Shown in pieces: positions 1 to 9,670 of a DNA stretch of 64,000 nt. The DNA lies in assembly GCF_000175215.2 (NCBI RefSeq), contig NC_014819.1, forward strand, positions 1-64,000. The letters run 5' to 3'. The notes beneath the pieces are model-generated. The model searched no databases. It was not told where the DNA came from and saw only the letters and a list, made by a program, of their open reading frames with translations. Positions within the stretch are counted from its first letter, which is position 1, and each line of letters starts with the position of its first letter. Source of the DNA: Asticcacaulis excentricus CB 48 (GTDB lineage: Bacteria; Pseudomonadota; Alphaproteobacteria; Caulobacterales; Caulobacteraceae). The translations under genes and the position numbers were made by a program.

Positions 1-465
1 TAATGTACTTCAATAAACGGTCAATTTTACTCATTTATATTGACTAGCATCCAACAGCCTGTGACATGTATTCGAAATCTGCGTCAGCACACATCCGATC
101 ATAGTGTTGGATAAGCCCCCCCTGCCCTAGAAGCGGCAAACTCATTGCGCAGATTTAAATGTCTACTGGTGCATGTCCGACCGTAAATCTGTGCCCCTTT
201 GATGTTCAGAGGCCCTCATGGCTTCCGGCGTCTTTCGAGGCGTAAGGGCGTTTGGTCCCCGGGCGTAGCCATTTGTTGGACTGATAGTGGGCGATCTTGT
301 CGCTTTTGTCCCCGCATCGGCGTCATGCAGGCGCAGCTCATCCGCGCCTATGCGGCAGAATTTGGAGTAACAGTCGCGACCGGAATAGCGAAGATAACGT
401 CACTACTTGACCGGGTCCGGTCTGACGAATCCGTGCCGGACCTGGCGTGGGACCTCTTTTGACAA
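1..465. other. Gene-free stretch
   Basis: I see no credible gene here. The open frames present lack ribosome binding sites and show no recognisable protein pattern. The stretch runs into a relic of an IS3-type end at about 466. Confidence 0.5.
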
Positions 466-575
466 GGCGACGTTGCCCCTTGATCTTATCCAATCTTGAG
501 TTCGCTCTGGTGGTTGGTTGAGCTGCTCCCCATTTCTTGGACACCCGAAACTAGAATTTCTGGGGGTTAGGGCTC
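466..575 (-). mobile_element. Solo IS3-family end relic (copy A)
   Basis: About 105 bp here closely match 14919-15027, including the shared stretch GCTGCTCCCCATTTCTTGG. The first 40 bp also match the end of the IS3 transposase relic near 6500-6550 in reverse complement. The transposase C-terminus and terminal repeat therefore survive without the element body. It is one of four such relics in the window. Confidence 0.6.
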
Positions 576-654
576 ATGGTGCAGCGAGCGGCAAGTCTAT
601 ATAATTATTCATAATATTTTCGAAGCGGACTCTCAACACATCACTTCACACCGC

Positions 655-876
655 TTATCGTTTATTATTCTTGCCTTCAATTTTCTCACCAAGCTTTTCA
701 ATAAACTTATAAAAATAATGGAAACCTACACAAGCGACCATGAAACCGACCCCGGTCAATACATTAAACCAGCTTGCTCTACCGTGGCCGAAAGTCATTT
801 CATACAGATAACTGAGGGTGATTATAGTCGCCACGCCAAAGGAAATGGTGAGTGGTAAGTGAAAAAACCAGCGCAC
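655..876 (-). CDS. Small two-helix membrane protein, candidate immunity protein
   Basis: This 73-residue protein starts with GTG, preceded by AAAGG at a suitable distance. It begins 15 bp after the stop of the large RHS gene on the same strand. Two hydrophobic segments (about residues 4-25 and 38-57) are followed by a short charged Lys/Glu-rich tail. I recognise no family. Its position directly behind an RHS toxin tip and its membrane character fit an immunity protein guarding against a membrane-acting toxin. That role is inferred from context only. Confidence 0.55.
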   Translation of the reverse strand: MRWFFHLPLTISFGVATIITLSYLYEMTFGHGRASWFNVLTGVGFMVACVGFHYFYKFIEKLGEKIEGKNNKR

Positions 877-891
877 GTTTGTAGCCTTTCT

Positions 892-3800
892 TTACTGACA
901 GCCTAAGGGAGGGGTAGCGGCCGCTACCTTCCGCGTCCATCCGCGGGCAATATACGCTCCGTATCCTCGAACAGGTCCGCCTGACCAACCTGCGTCGCCA
1001 CCGAAAGTACCTAGCGGTCCGCTTTGTTCGAACTCGATTTCCGCTCCTAGGTTCCAGGCAACCCCGCCTTGCAGAGAGCTAGCTGTTTCGTCACTACTCC
1101 AAACTGCTTTTGGGCCTGAAGCCTGTTCCCAGTTAAAAAGCTCCATGAAGCTTGGTACATCTTTGGTTTTGCCCCCGGCGCCGACGTAGAGACCGCCACC
1201 TGCTAAGATCGTACCTGAGCCTTCTAAATATAACTGCGACCCCGTGAAATCAAGTCTAGACCAGGCTCCTCTTGGAACGGATATCCCGGGGCTGAACTCT
1301 CCACTAAGACCACCAACCAGCACCATGGCTGTAGCCGAAGGTCCGAAGGGCAAATCATAGTTATCATATGGCCCCGCAGGGCAACTTGGTAACGTGTTTG
1401 TTTGAAGGATAAAGGGTTCGGACGTCGAGACTCGTTTTTTCTTGCCCCACCCGAGCTGCCGCTTCAGCCACTTCCAAAAGTTCCAAGCGTCTTTAGCTGT
1501 ATCATCATCACCATTGTCGCTCCCCTTCCCTTTTTTCGAGCCGCAAATAACGATGACCTCTGGAGTGCTCTCTTCACACAGTCCCGATGGATCTTTCCCA
1601 TTCATCGGGTCATTGTGAACGTAGGCGTACCAGTTCATGCCATCGTCGTAGCCGATAGGATCAGTCTGCAGGAAGCGGCCGAGCGTTGGCGAGTACATGC
1701 GGGCTTTATAATAGTAGAGGCCGATTTCTGAGAGGTAAGCTTGGCCGGTGTAGCGGAAACGGCTGAACAATGAACCACTGGTCGTGTAGGGCACGCCGTA
1801 CTCGTCATAGGCATAAGTTGAATTCACCGTGCCGTTGCTGTTCAGAACCGCCTGAATCGATCCCTGGTGATCGCTCATAAAATAGTATTTGGTTCCTGTG
1901 CCAGAGCCCTCGTACCAGACAACTGGTTCATCGATCCCAGGGCCATGAACATAACGCCGCAGCAGATTGTTCGATCCGTCGTATTCCGCTATCAAGTCAG
2001 TACCGTCATAGAGGAACTTGGTCGTCACACCGGCTTTCGTGATCGAGAGCAAACGATTGGCCGCGTCATACGTAAGAGTCGCACCGGTGGACGTGGACGT
2101 GAGCATGTTGCCGACAGTGTAGCCATAATTGACCGCGCCATCGGAGGTCATGTTGCCGCGGCCATCATGGGAGAAGCCTGTTCCGTTGACGTTGGATATT
2201 TGATTCAGGCCATTGATCGCATAGGTCAAGGTTTTGTCAGCAGTCGGGATGACTTGGAACAGGCTGTTGGTCTGAGTACGGGTCGCAATCTGGTTAGCCG
2301 TATTATAAGTAAAGCCCTGCGAGTTCACTGAAGCGTTGGTAAGGGTACTGAGATTTGCGCGGATATCGAAGGTGTAGGTCGTATGCTGGCCATTGCCGCG
2401 GTACAGGTGCGCGCGCCGGCCGTGGGCATCATAGTCCATCGTCGCTAGCGTCGCCGAGCCGTCTTCATAAATACCTGCAAGGGAGCCATCCGGATTGTAC
2501 GTGTAGAGGACGTGCAGTCCGCCCGGATAAATCAGCTTGGAACGGCGGCCATAGGCGTCGTACTCGTATGAAACCGTTCCCAAAGGCTGGACGTTAGTTT
2601 CAAGGGCACCAAGGGAGTTGAAGGTAAATGTCTCGGTCACTCCATTGTTGGTGTGGCTCGTGACTTGGGCGAAGTTGTTATAGCTAAAGCTTTCGCTGAC
2701 AGCACTATTGCGCGTAGAAAGACGCCCTACAGCGTCGTACGTCAGGCCTATCACTGGGGAAACACCACCAGTCGGACGAAGATTTATGCTGTCAACCCTG
2801 CCGGTCGAAGCATTGAAATTGACCTGCTGACAGTCGGCGACGCTGGCAGCGCCACTCGGCGTTACAGTAGGGTAGCAGGTCTTGTACATACGATTGAAGC
2901 TGTCGTAGCTGTAAGCGGTCCAGTTGCTCGTGGCGTCACGTTCAAAGGTCAGGTTACCATTGGCGCTGTCATACTGCTTAAAGCGATCGACGCGGGCCTG
3001 GCCCGTTCCTATTCCGCTCTCGGAGGTAAGAAGGGCACCAATGGCATTGTAGGTGTACCGCGAGATACGATCGTTACCGTCCGACCCAGCAGTACCAAGG
3101 ACACAGGCGTCAGTGGAAGAGATGCTGCCGAAAACACCTGGATTCATGCGTTGAGCAACGCACTTTACGCGCAGGAGCGTGTCGTAATTGCGCTGCGCAA
3201 CCTGTCTCAGAGTGCCGCCGCCATCATAGTGGTAAGCCAAGTTCGGCAGGCCAGTCGCGGTCTCGAAGTATGTATGGTCGCGCGCTAGCAGCGTCATGTT
3301 CGTGATGGCCGTCCAATCCGTGCCGGTCACGCTACCTGTGTTAACCTGACCCACCCGATTATCGTTATCAACGAAGTATCGGATGGCAGGACGCCCGAGG
3401 CTGCCAGCACCATCAGGATCCATGCCAATCTTTCCGACTAGCCGATTACGATGATCATAGAACGAATAGACGGCGTCAAAGGTACCGGGCTGGGGACCAT
3501 CGGAGATAACGAGATTTCCCTTGTAATCATAAGTTTCAGTCGCTGTCTGAGACAGCGTACCATTGCCACGGCTCACCGTCTTCGTCATCGGCAGCGCGTT
3601 AATGGCTGTATAGGTAATGCTCGTCTTGGCTTCATCCACCGTGCCGACGCAGCCGTCGGCTACATCGCCCACCATACAGGATGAGGTTTCCGACAGGCGC
3701 CAGACCCCCGGCTGAGGGACATTCCCGCCGACATCATTCTTGATTGTGGGGAAGACCTGAGTGTAACTGTAACGGACTTCCGGGCGCACACTGTTCACAG

Positions 3801-5157
3801 CAGGCTTCTTCTCGCTCAGAATCCCGCCATGCGTCGGATCATAGGTAAAATCAGTCCGGACGCCAGTAGGGTCGATGACGTAGTTGGGCTTGTTACAAGT
3901 CTTGATATTAGAACAGCTAGGGTCGTAATTCGCCTGGGCTGTCAGCGGCGTTCCGCCGTTTTTCGGATAAATCGTAATCTTAAAGACGTTTCCGCGCGCG
4001 TCATACTCATAGAAGGTGTAGCCGCCAGTCAGCGTAGTTCCACTATAGGTCGCGTCAGGGTTAATGACGCGGATAATGCGTCCGTTCGTGTCGTAATCGT
4101 ATTTCGTTGTTTGATTAAGCTCGTTCTTGTCAGAAATCACCTTGCCCTTGGTCAGGTCGGTGACAATGACCCGCGTACTGCCGTTCACATCCGTGACTGT
4201 CGTCGTCTGGAGAGAACCGCTTGTGGAGTAAGCGTAGTTCCAATAGGTCGAGCCAACCTGGACTTTGGTGACCTTGTCGCCAGTGCGGGAAATCGTTTTC
4301 TGGGCGCCACTTGGCAACGTTACCGTCGTGCTAGCCGCAAACGGGCTTGTGCTCGACACGCTGACAAGGGCGGCGCCGGTACCATCCGAATAGAGCCCCG
4401 CCCCGATCGCCAGGGTCGGCCAACTTGTACTGTTGGGTGGTGTGCAACTGTCGGCAAAGATCCCGCAGTAATCTATGCCGGTGTTTATGATGTAGACCTT
4501 GTTGATGACCAGCTCATAGTTTCCAACTGACGACTCATATTTGATCATCCAGCCCAACGAGCTGGTAACGGTCAGTGGAACGCGATACGTGTAGGTGGTT
4601 GGCGGAGAGGCAGGCGCAGTAAAGGTTTGCGTCTTGTAGTAAATGCCGATGACTTCGCCATCTGGCTTCTCGATCTTGAACAAGCTTCCCGCATTAGCGG
4701 CAAGACCGGATGGCGCTGTCATCGAACGGTCAAAGGTCGCGACAGTCCCGTCCTTCATGGTGTAGGCGCACGTCGCAGGCACGCATGTTAGAGTGTTTAC
4801 GCCCCCCTCAATCGGTGAGTAGGTCGACCCATTCAGCTTGAACTTTTCACTGCTCGTACCGATCGTGACAGTCAAATAGCTGCCATTGGCATCCGAAGAA
4901 CTGTTCAGGACCCCGGAGAAGTTGTCGAGATATTTCGGATCGAAACTCGTTCGCGATTCGCTAATGCCCGCCGTCGAGATCGAAGGGATCGGGAACTCAA
5001 ACTTCCCGCTCATCAAATCGACGCCGTTACCGTCGATCGACGTCGTAACAGGGACTGAAAGCGCGGTGCTTTGGGCGAATGCGGCATGACCGCTCGCTAA
5101 GGCAAACACCGAAAGTGCAGACAATGCAAGCGCGCGGATGCTCGTGGAAATTGTCAA
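892..5157 (-). CDS. Secreted RHS/YD-repeat toxin with glycine-rich C-terminus (RHS1)
   Basis: This protein of about 1,421 residues begins with a Sec signal peptide ending near AAFAQ. Next comes a segment with GNGVDLMSGKFEFP, a motif shared with the other RHS proteins here, then many YD repeats. The RHS core (GRFLQTDPIGYDDGMNWYAY) lies near residues 1155-1190. After it come VIVICG and a variable tail of about 230 residues, rich in glycine and alternating hydrophobics, suggesting beta structure. The start is TTG, placed by GAGGGG just upstream. Classical type VI-exported Rhs proteins usually lack a signal peptide, so export by Sec and then another route is likely. The tail resembles no toxin I can name; the downstream two-helix protein suggests a membrane target. 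Confidence 0.85.
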   Translation of the reverse strand: MTISTSIRALALSALSVFALASGHAAFAQSTALSVPVTTSIDGNGVDLMSGKFEFPIPSISTAGISESRTSFDPKYLDNFSGVLNSSSDANGSYLTVTIGTSSEKFKLNGSTYSPIEGGVNTLTCVPATCAYTMKDGTVATFDRSMTAPSGLAANAGSLFKIEKPDGEVIGIYYKTQTFTAPASPPTTYTYRVPLTVTSSLGWMIKYESSVGNYELVINKVYIINTGIDYCGIFADSCTPPNSTSWPTLAIGAGLYSDGTGAALVSVSSTSPFAASTTVTLPSGAQKTISRTGDKVTKVQVGSTYWNYAYSTSGSLQTTTVTDVNGSTRVIVTDLTKGKVISDKNELNQTTKYDYDTNGRIIRVINPDATYSGTTLTGGYTFYEYDARGNVFKITIYPKNGGTPLTAQANYDPSCSNIKTCNKPNYVIDPTGVRTDFTYDPTHGGILSEKKPAVNSVRPEVRYSYTQVFPTIKNDVGGNVPQPGVWRLSETSSCMVGDVADGCVGTVDEAKTSITYTAINALPMTKTVSRGNGTLSQTATETYDYKGNLVISDGPQPGTFDAVYSFYDHRNRLVGKIGMDPDGAGSLGRPAIRYFVDNDNRVGQVNTGSVTGTDWTAITNMTLLARDHTYFETATGLPNLAYHYDGGGTLRQVAQRNYDTLLRVKCVAQRMNPGVFGSISSTDACVLGTAGSDGNDRISRYTYNAIGALLTSESGIGTGQARVDRFKQYDSANGNLTFERDATSNWTAYSYDSFNRMYKTCYPTVTPSGAASVADCQQVNFNASTGRVDSINLRPTGGVSPVIGLTYDAVGRLSTRNSAVSESFSYNNFAQVTSHTNNGVTETFTFNSLGALETNVQPLGTVSYEYDAYGRRSKLIYPGGLHVLYTYNPDGSLAGIYEDGSATLATMDYDAHGRRAHLYRGNGQHTTYTFDIRANLSTLTNASVNSQGFTYNTANQIATRTQTNSLFQVIPTADKTLTYAINGLNQISNVNGTGFSHDGRGNMTSDGAVNYGYTVGNMLTSTSTGATLTYDAANRLLSITKAGVTTKFLYDGTDLIAEYDGSNNLLRRYVHGPGIDEPVVWYEGSGTGTKYYFMSDHQGSIQAVLNSNGTVNSTYAYDEYGVPYTTSGSLFSRFRYTGQAYLSEIGLYYYKARMYSPTLGRFLQTDPIGYDDGMNWYAYVHNDPMNGKDPSGLCEESTPEVIVICGSKKGKGSDNGDDDTAKDAWNFWKWLKRQLGWGKKKRVSTSEPFILQTNTLPSCPAGPYDNYDLPFGPSATAMVLVGGLSGEFSPGISVPRGAWSRLDFTGSQLYLEGSGTILAGGGLYVGAGGKTKDVPSFMELFNWEQASGPKAVWSSDETASSLQGGVAWNLGAEIEFEQSGPLGTFGGDAGWSGGPVRGYGAYIARGWTRKVAAATPPLGCQ

Positions 5158-5270
5158 TTTCCCCTCCCCCAGTTATAGTTATATTTATCACGCTATGGGC
5201 GAATTAATTGTTTGTCAATCGGCATTAATTTCGCTACGGTTGAGAAAAGAACGTCGATAAGGGGGGAAAC
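5158..5270. promoter_or_regulatory. Divergent intergenic control region
   Basis: The 113-bp AT-rich gap lies between the divergent RHS1 gene and its small YD companion. Both genes have strong G-rich ribosome sites at its edges (GAGGGG and AAGGGGGGA). Promoters for both must lie here, but I cannot fix their boxes. Confidence 0.4.
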
Positions 5271-5747
5271 GTGAAAAATCGTCACAAATATGCAACCATA
5301 TTTGCCGCGACCGTTCAGCTTTTGGTGGTCAGCGCCGCTTCAGCTCAAACCTATACATACGACGATTTGGGGCGCCTGAAGATCGTCACATATTCAAACG
5401 GAGTAAAGACCGGTTACAGCTACGACCCGGCAGATAACCGCACCAAGTCCCAGACGGCGTTGAATGGCGTCCTGAATTTCGGCTCGCCGCCGGTCTGCAC
5501 GAACTGGACGATCGCAGTCGGGAACGTACCTCCACCTCCGATGGGCACCAATAACGTCACCATTAGCCCACCGGCAAATAGTTTTGTCAGCCATTGTACC
5601 GATCCAGACGGTAATTCCATGACGCTGACCTCACCTACAAACTTGAGCTTCCCTATCTCCAGAGGGCAGACCATATATGTACCGTACACGGTATCGGACG
5701 GACAGGGCGGCACGGGCAGCGCCACGCTAACTATCACATTCCCTTAG
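5271..5747 (+). CDS. Small secreted single-YD-repeat companion with Ig-like tail
   Basis: The 158-residue product starts with GTG after AAGGGGGGA. It has a signal peptide ending in ASAQ. One YD-repeat unit follows (YTYDDLGRL, then GYSYDPADNRT), and then an Ig- or cadherin-like domain beginning PPVCTNWTI and ending in the SDGQGGTGSA strand. It is divergent from RHS1. Close relatives sit beside the RHS genes at 25765-30210 and 36342-38540. A single YD unit cannot form an RHS shell, so it may cap, chaperone or anchor the large protein. The function is unknown; the pairing is what the sequence shows. Confidence 0.8.
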   Translation: MKNRHKYATIFAATVQLLVVSAASAQTYTYDDLGRLKIVTYSNGVKTGYSYDPADNRTKSQTALNGVLNFGSPPVCTNWTIAVGNVPPPPMGTNNVTISPPANSFVSHCTDPDGNSMTLTSPTNLSFPISRGQTIYVPYTVSDGQGGTGSATLTITFP

Positions 5748-5754
5748 GGACGCA

Positions 5755-6128
5755 CTAGGGTGTGGTGACAATTTAACTATTTGAGCCAGAGCATTATGGC
5801 GGCCAGCTTTATGAATCCGAGGAAGTTCGCAGCCAGTTTGTCATAGCGTGTTGCGATGCGTCGCCATTGCTTCAGCTTTGCGAAGAAGCTTTCGACTCCC
5901 CAGCGCTGCTTGTAGGCGATACGGTCATATTCGTGCTGATATCTGCGGTGCCGTCGTGGTGGAATGACCGGTTCGCCGCCTTGTTCAAGGATCACGTCAT
6001 GCAAGCTGTCTGCGTCATAAGCGCGATCGGCAAGGACGTATTGTGCTGGCAGGCCGCGGATCAGATCACAGGCGGGGGCCATATCATTTTGCTGGCCGGG
6101 GCCGAGATCAAAGCGCACCGGTAAGCCC
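5755..6128 (-). pseudogene. IS5-family transposase, C-terminal fragment
   Basis: About 115 residues of a DDE transposase C-terminus remain. They include LADRAYD, the IPPRRHRR stretch, and YKQRWGVESFFAKLKQW with the final catalytic Glu. The N-terminal half is missing: the frame is cut near 6128, where an IS3 fragment begins on the other strand. It is a dead relic. Confidence 0.75.
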
Positions 6129-6550
6129 AAGATGATTGTTAGCGACAATGGCACCGAGTTCACCAGCAACGCCATCTTGACCTGGGCTGATCGCAGCCAG
6201 GTCGAGTGGCATTACATCGCTCCCGGCAAGCCCAACCAGAACGCCTTCGTGGAAAGCTTCAACGGCCGGCTAAGAGATGAACTGCTCAATGAGACGCTAT
6301 TCAGCTCCATGGCTCATGCCCGCGTCATTCTCCAGACCTGGCGCAACGACTACAATACAAATCGTCCGCACTCGCGGATCGGCTGGTTGACGCCCGTGGA
6401 GTACGCCAGAAAATTCACCCCGCGTCGTGATCAGGCGCTGCGCTCAATGCGCGGCTCCGCGCCTGCCACCGACGCTCGCCCCAACACCAATTTCGGCAAA
6501 ACCAACCGCCGGAGCGAACTCAAACGTGGATAAAATCTGGGGGCAACGTC
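6129..6550 (+). pseudogene. IS3-family transposase (OrfB), C-terminal fragment
   Basis: The last 130 or so residues of an IS3 integrase core remain, with SDNGTEFTS (second catalytic Asp), NAFVESFNGRLRDELL (catalytic Glu) and RPHSRIGWLTP. The 5' part is lost at the junction with the IS5 fragment. The gene ends at 6533, followed by GGGGGCAACG, the element end that recurs at 466, 14919 and 43003. The insertion truncates the deaminase gene next to it. Confidence 0.75.
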
Positions 6551-7196
6551 GCCAGCGGCTCTGCAACGCTGAGCAAGTCGGGCATGGTTGTAGAAGAGCA
6601 CCCCGTCCTCCGCCCGTGATTCGAGTGGCTGCCATGGTGCCCCCGGCCGGATTTGCTCCTGCGTTCAATGCGGCGTTTAACGCACTGACTTCACAACACT
6701 GCCCGTGGAAGGGCTTCACTGACTGAGAGCGAGCGATATCATTTAGCGCCTGCGTCAATGTTGGGTTTGTCGCGCCGCCGCCTGCACCGGTGCTCAGGCC
6801 AGTAAACACTTGCCCTTCCCGAGTGACCAATGCACCAGCCGTCCCTGTCGTTGCACCTCCCGCTCTTGCCGCCTGGCCAGCTAATCGCGCCTCGGCGATA
6901 GCAAGTTCGGACGCAACCATTCTACTTCCGGCATTGCCGGTACTCAACGCTGAGGGAACGCCACTCAAGTTTCCGTTGAAAGCACCCTCAAGCGCACCAC
7001 CAAATAGCTCTGCTCCCATCCCAATAGCTGTATCCACAGGGTATCGAGCCATTTCTCCGAAGCTTGGTTGACTCGTATCGACTGAACCTAAAGGCCAGAT
7101 TGCGTCGGGGCTTGTCAGCGCTTGCCGCGTGGACTCCGCTGTATCCGGGTACATTAACTGAGGAAAAGTTTGCGTCCCTGAATGCCCTATGGGCAT
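6551..7196 (-). pseudogene. Truncated YwqJ-like deaminase toxin tip
   Basis: This is the C-terminal part of a polymorphic toxin. An Ala/Gly-rich linker precedes a deaminase domain with HGQCCE (zinc His or Cys plus catalytic Glu) and PCPTC (the paired zinc Cys). The arrangement matches YwqJ-type deaminases found at RHS tips. The frame runs into the IS3 end just after PCPTC, so the last residues are lost. No RHS body precedes it, because the IS30-type element begins at about 7200. It is a relic of another RHS toxin. Confidence 0.7.
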
Positions 7197-7211
7197 CTAG
7201 GGACAAGTGCT

Positions 7212-8213
7212 ATGGGAACCTGCTACTCGCACATTGATTTCAAAGAACGCTTCAAGCTTTTCGATTTGGCAAAGGCCGGAATTTTGTCGATCGACGAAAT
7301 CGCGCGCATGTTGGGCCGTCATCGCTCGACGATCTATCGCGAAATCAGTCGAAACTATCACAATGACGTCTATACAGAGTTCCGAGGCTGGTTTCCATAG
7401 ACGGCGGATATGAAGGCGCGCAGACGTCGGCGTCGGACTGCCAGATTGAACCGACATAAGGCTCTGTGGGAATACGTGCTGAGCCGCCTCAGGATTGGGT
7501 GGTCCCCTGAACAGATTGCTGAGCGGTTGAAGCTAGAGATGCCGTCGTTTCCCATAATCTGCTGCGAAGCTATTTATCAGTTCATTTATTCGCGCTTTGG
7601 CCAGAGGCTTGGGCTTTACAAGACCTTGCATTGGCATCGGAAACGCCGGCGTAAGCGTGGTGGCCGCAAGCCGCGAGGATCTCATATCCCATTGTATTGC
7701 GACATAAATAATAGACCTGAAGATATCGCTAAGCGTGAAACTTTCGGCCATTGGGAAGGCGATTTGATCATTTTCAGGCGCGAGCATGGCAAACGCAATC
7801 TCACCAGCTTGGCAGAGCGTAAATCGCGCTTTCAGGTCCTTCTGAGCAACGCGGACCGTAAGTCAGCCGATGTCATAACGAAGATCATCGAACGCTTCGG
7901 CCCCCTCCCCGCACATGGCCGGGAGACCGTGACATTCGACCGCGGCACAGAATTCATGGCCTGGCGGATGCTGCATCAGAACATCGGAATCAAAAGCTAT
8001 TTCTGCGACACAGGTTCGCCTTGGCAGAAAGGTTCTGTCGAAAATAGCAATGGCCGCTTGCGCCGACACCTACCGCTGGATACGGACCTCGCTCAGTTAT
8101 CGGACGCCAAACTCCAAGCTATAACCGACGCCATGAATGCCAAACCACGCAATTGTCTTGGATTTCAAACGCCCCGGGAAGCTTTCGACCACCATTTGAG
8201 GCAACTCAATTGA
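7212..8213 (+). pseudogene. IS30-family transposase interrupted by an in-frame amber codon
   Basis: The N-terminal helix-turn-helix (IDEIARMLGRHRSTIYREI) and the DDE catalytic half (FGHWEGDLI, TFDRGTEF, GSVENSNGRLRRHLP) lie in the same frame. A TAG at 7398-7400 separates them, after RGWFP. The length of about 333 codons is normal for IS30 family. Unless the amber is read through, no full transposase is made. I could not define convincing terminal inverted repeats. Confidence 0.8.
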
Positions 8214-8754
8214 AGTGCTATCATCAGCCAGAAAATGTCGCAGTTCAGATAGAACCCGCCGCCGTGGCCGTTGGCCGTTGGCCGTCAATGTGCCGCTCAA
8301 GATCGAGCTCAAACTGGCCATATGGGTTCACGTTAAGATAAATCAGCGGCGTCAGACCTGAAGATAGATTGCACCCCCATTGTGCAACCGTCAATGGCAA
8401 CAGATTTGTTCGCTAAAAGTTCCTCGAATTGGCCAAAATCCCAGCAACGTTGTCATTGGGCCGATGAGTAGCGATCGGTCTGCGCGGGATGCCGGATAGA
8501 TTAAGATCTATGCGGCTTGCCTCTGCGGGCGAGCACCCCTAGGTTTTCGGCACCTTCAATCTTCAATCCCGGTTGACTCAGTTGAACGAGCCTTTCTCGA
8601 TAATCCGTACTTTAAAAAAACTGACAGACACGCGTACTTACGAGGCTGTCCGGCGTCACGTTTTAATGATCGCCATTACTAGTTGAATTTCTCCATTGCC
8701 AGAATCCAGATTGCGTGATTATTGTATACAATATCCGAAGTTGGGGAGGGTGAT
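8214..8754. other. 540-bp gap upstream of the second RHS locus
   Basis: I see no convincing gene. The stretch holds a short tandem repeat of GGCCGTT at 8267-8286. A segment of about 50 bp around 8408-8460 is similar in reverse complement to 39711-39762. The promoter of the second RHS locus must be in its last part. Confidence 0.5.
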
Positions 8755-9660
8755 ATGCTTCAATCGCGACGCACGGTCTTGACTGCCTGTATCTGTGCTT
8801 TGTCCGGGGCCATAGTGCTGACCCGCTCCAAAAGGGTTCTCGCGGCGGACATCACCTACAAGTATGACGACTTAGGGCGCGTGGTTCAGGTCAACTACCC
8901 AGACGGTACACAGACGGTGTACTCTTATGATCTGGCCGGCAATCGAACACAGGTGTCGAGATCAAATGTTAATGCCGCGACCTTAGTTCAGGTGACTTCC
9001 GCATCAAACCTGCGCGCCTTGGCCAACGCGGCTGGATATACAGGCGCAAGTAGCGCCAATTATCAGTTCGTAGTGGCTTCAGGAACGAGCGTGTTGGGCG
9101 CGGCCAATGGTGGCATTGCCATCGACACGGGGGCCTGGCCGGCTGGCGTCTCACTGGCTTTGGTCGTCAATGGCAATGTTTACGGCGGGGGCGGTAAAGG
9201 CGGGAATGGCAGTGCCTCCGTCGCCGGTGGCAACGGCGCTGCAGGTGGGGATGCTGTCTATTGCCAGTACCCGATAAGTATTACCGTCAATGCCGGAGGC
9301 TCGATCAAGGGCGGCGGTGGCGGTGGAGGTGGCGGCAGTTACAATACTGTTGCCGGGGGTAAAAAAGGCGGTGGCGGCGGTGGGGGCGGTTTTCCAAATG
9401 GTGGTGGCGGTTCCGGGGGCGTGGGCAACAAAGGGACTGGCGGCGTTGGTGCTGGGGGCACGACTAGCGGCGGTGGCGCGGGTGGCGCGAGCACCCCGGC
9501 CGGCAACGGCGGTTCCGGCGGAAATGCGGGCGCAGCGGGCAACCCGGGAAATGGCGAAGATTACACGAGCAGCGGAGGTGCTGCCGGATACGCTGTCCGT
9601 AAGAATGGCAACGCAGTAACGGTAAGCAATTCGGGCACCGTTACAGGTCCGGTGGGCTAG
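8755..9660 (+). CDS. Glycine-rich secreted single-YD-repeat companion with possible Tat signal
   Basis: The start is placed at 8755 by GGGGAGGG seven bases upstream; the product is about 301 residues. The N-terminus contains SRRTVL followed by a hydrophobic stretch, which reads like a twin-arginine signal. Then comes one YD unit (YKYDDLGRV and YSYDLAGNRT). The second half is extremely glycine-rich, with runs of GGGGG from about residue 180 to 270. It lies 10 bp before RHS2 on the same strand and is probably cotranscribed. Unlike the other companions it lacks the Ig-like tail. Its role beside the RHS protein is unknown. Confidence 0.75.
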   Translation: MLQSRRTVLTACICALSGAIVLTRSKRVLAADITYKYDDLGRVVQVNYPDGTQTVYSYDLAGNRTQVSRSNVNAATLVQVTSASNLRALANAAGYTGASSANYQFVVASGTSVLGAANGGIAIDTGAWPAGVSLALVVNGNVYGGGGKGGNGSASVAGGNGAAGGDAVYCQYPISITVNAGGSIKGGGGGGGGGSYNTVAGGKKGGGGGGGGFPNGGGGSGGVGNKGTGGVGAGGTTSGGGAGGASTPAGNGGSGGNAGAAGNPGNGEDYTSSGGAAGYAVRKNGNAVTVSNSGTVTGPVG

Positions 9661-9670
9661 GGGGATGATT

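Noticed and set aside
199..462. 87-codon frame at the window start
   Set aside because: No ribosome site, odd composition and no neighbours supporting it.
1402..4530. Long plus-strand open frames opposite RHS1
   Set aside because: They are antisense to a strongly patterned YD-repeat gene and have no recognisable protein features.
7140..7212. Terminal inverted repeat of the IS30-type element
   Set aside because: I could not find a matching inverted copy near 8213-8260; only AAGTGCTAT occurs in direct orientation at both sides.
9181..9640. GGC/GGT-rich segment as a microsatellite or noncoding repeat
   Set aside because: It keeps one open frame with varied codons and interspersed Ala, Ser, Asn and Lys, and is part of a secreted protein.
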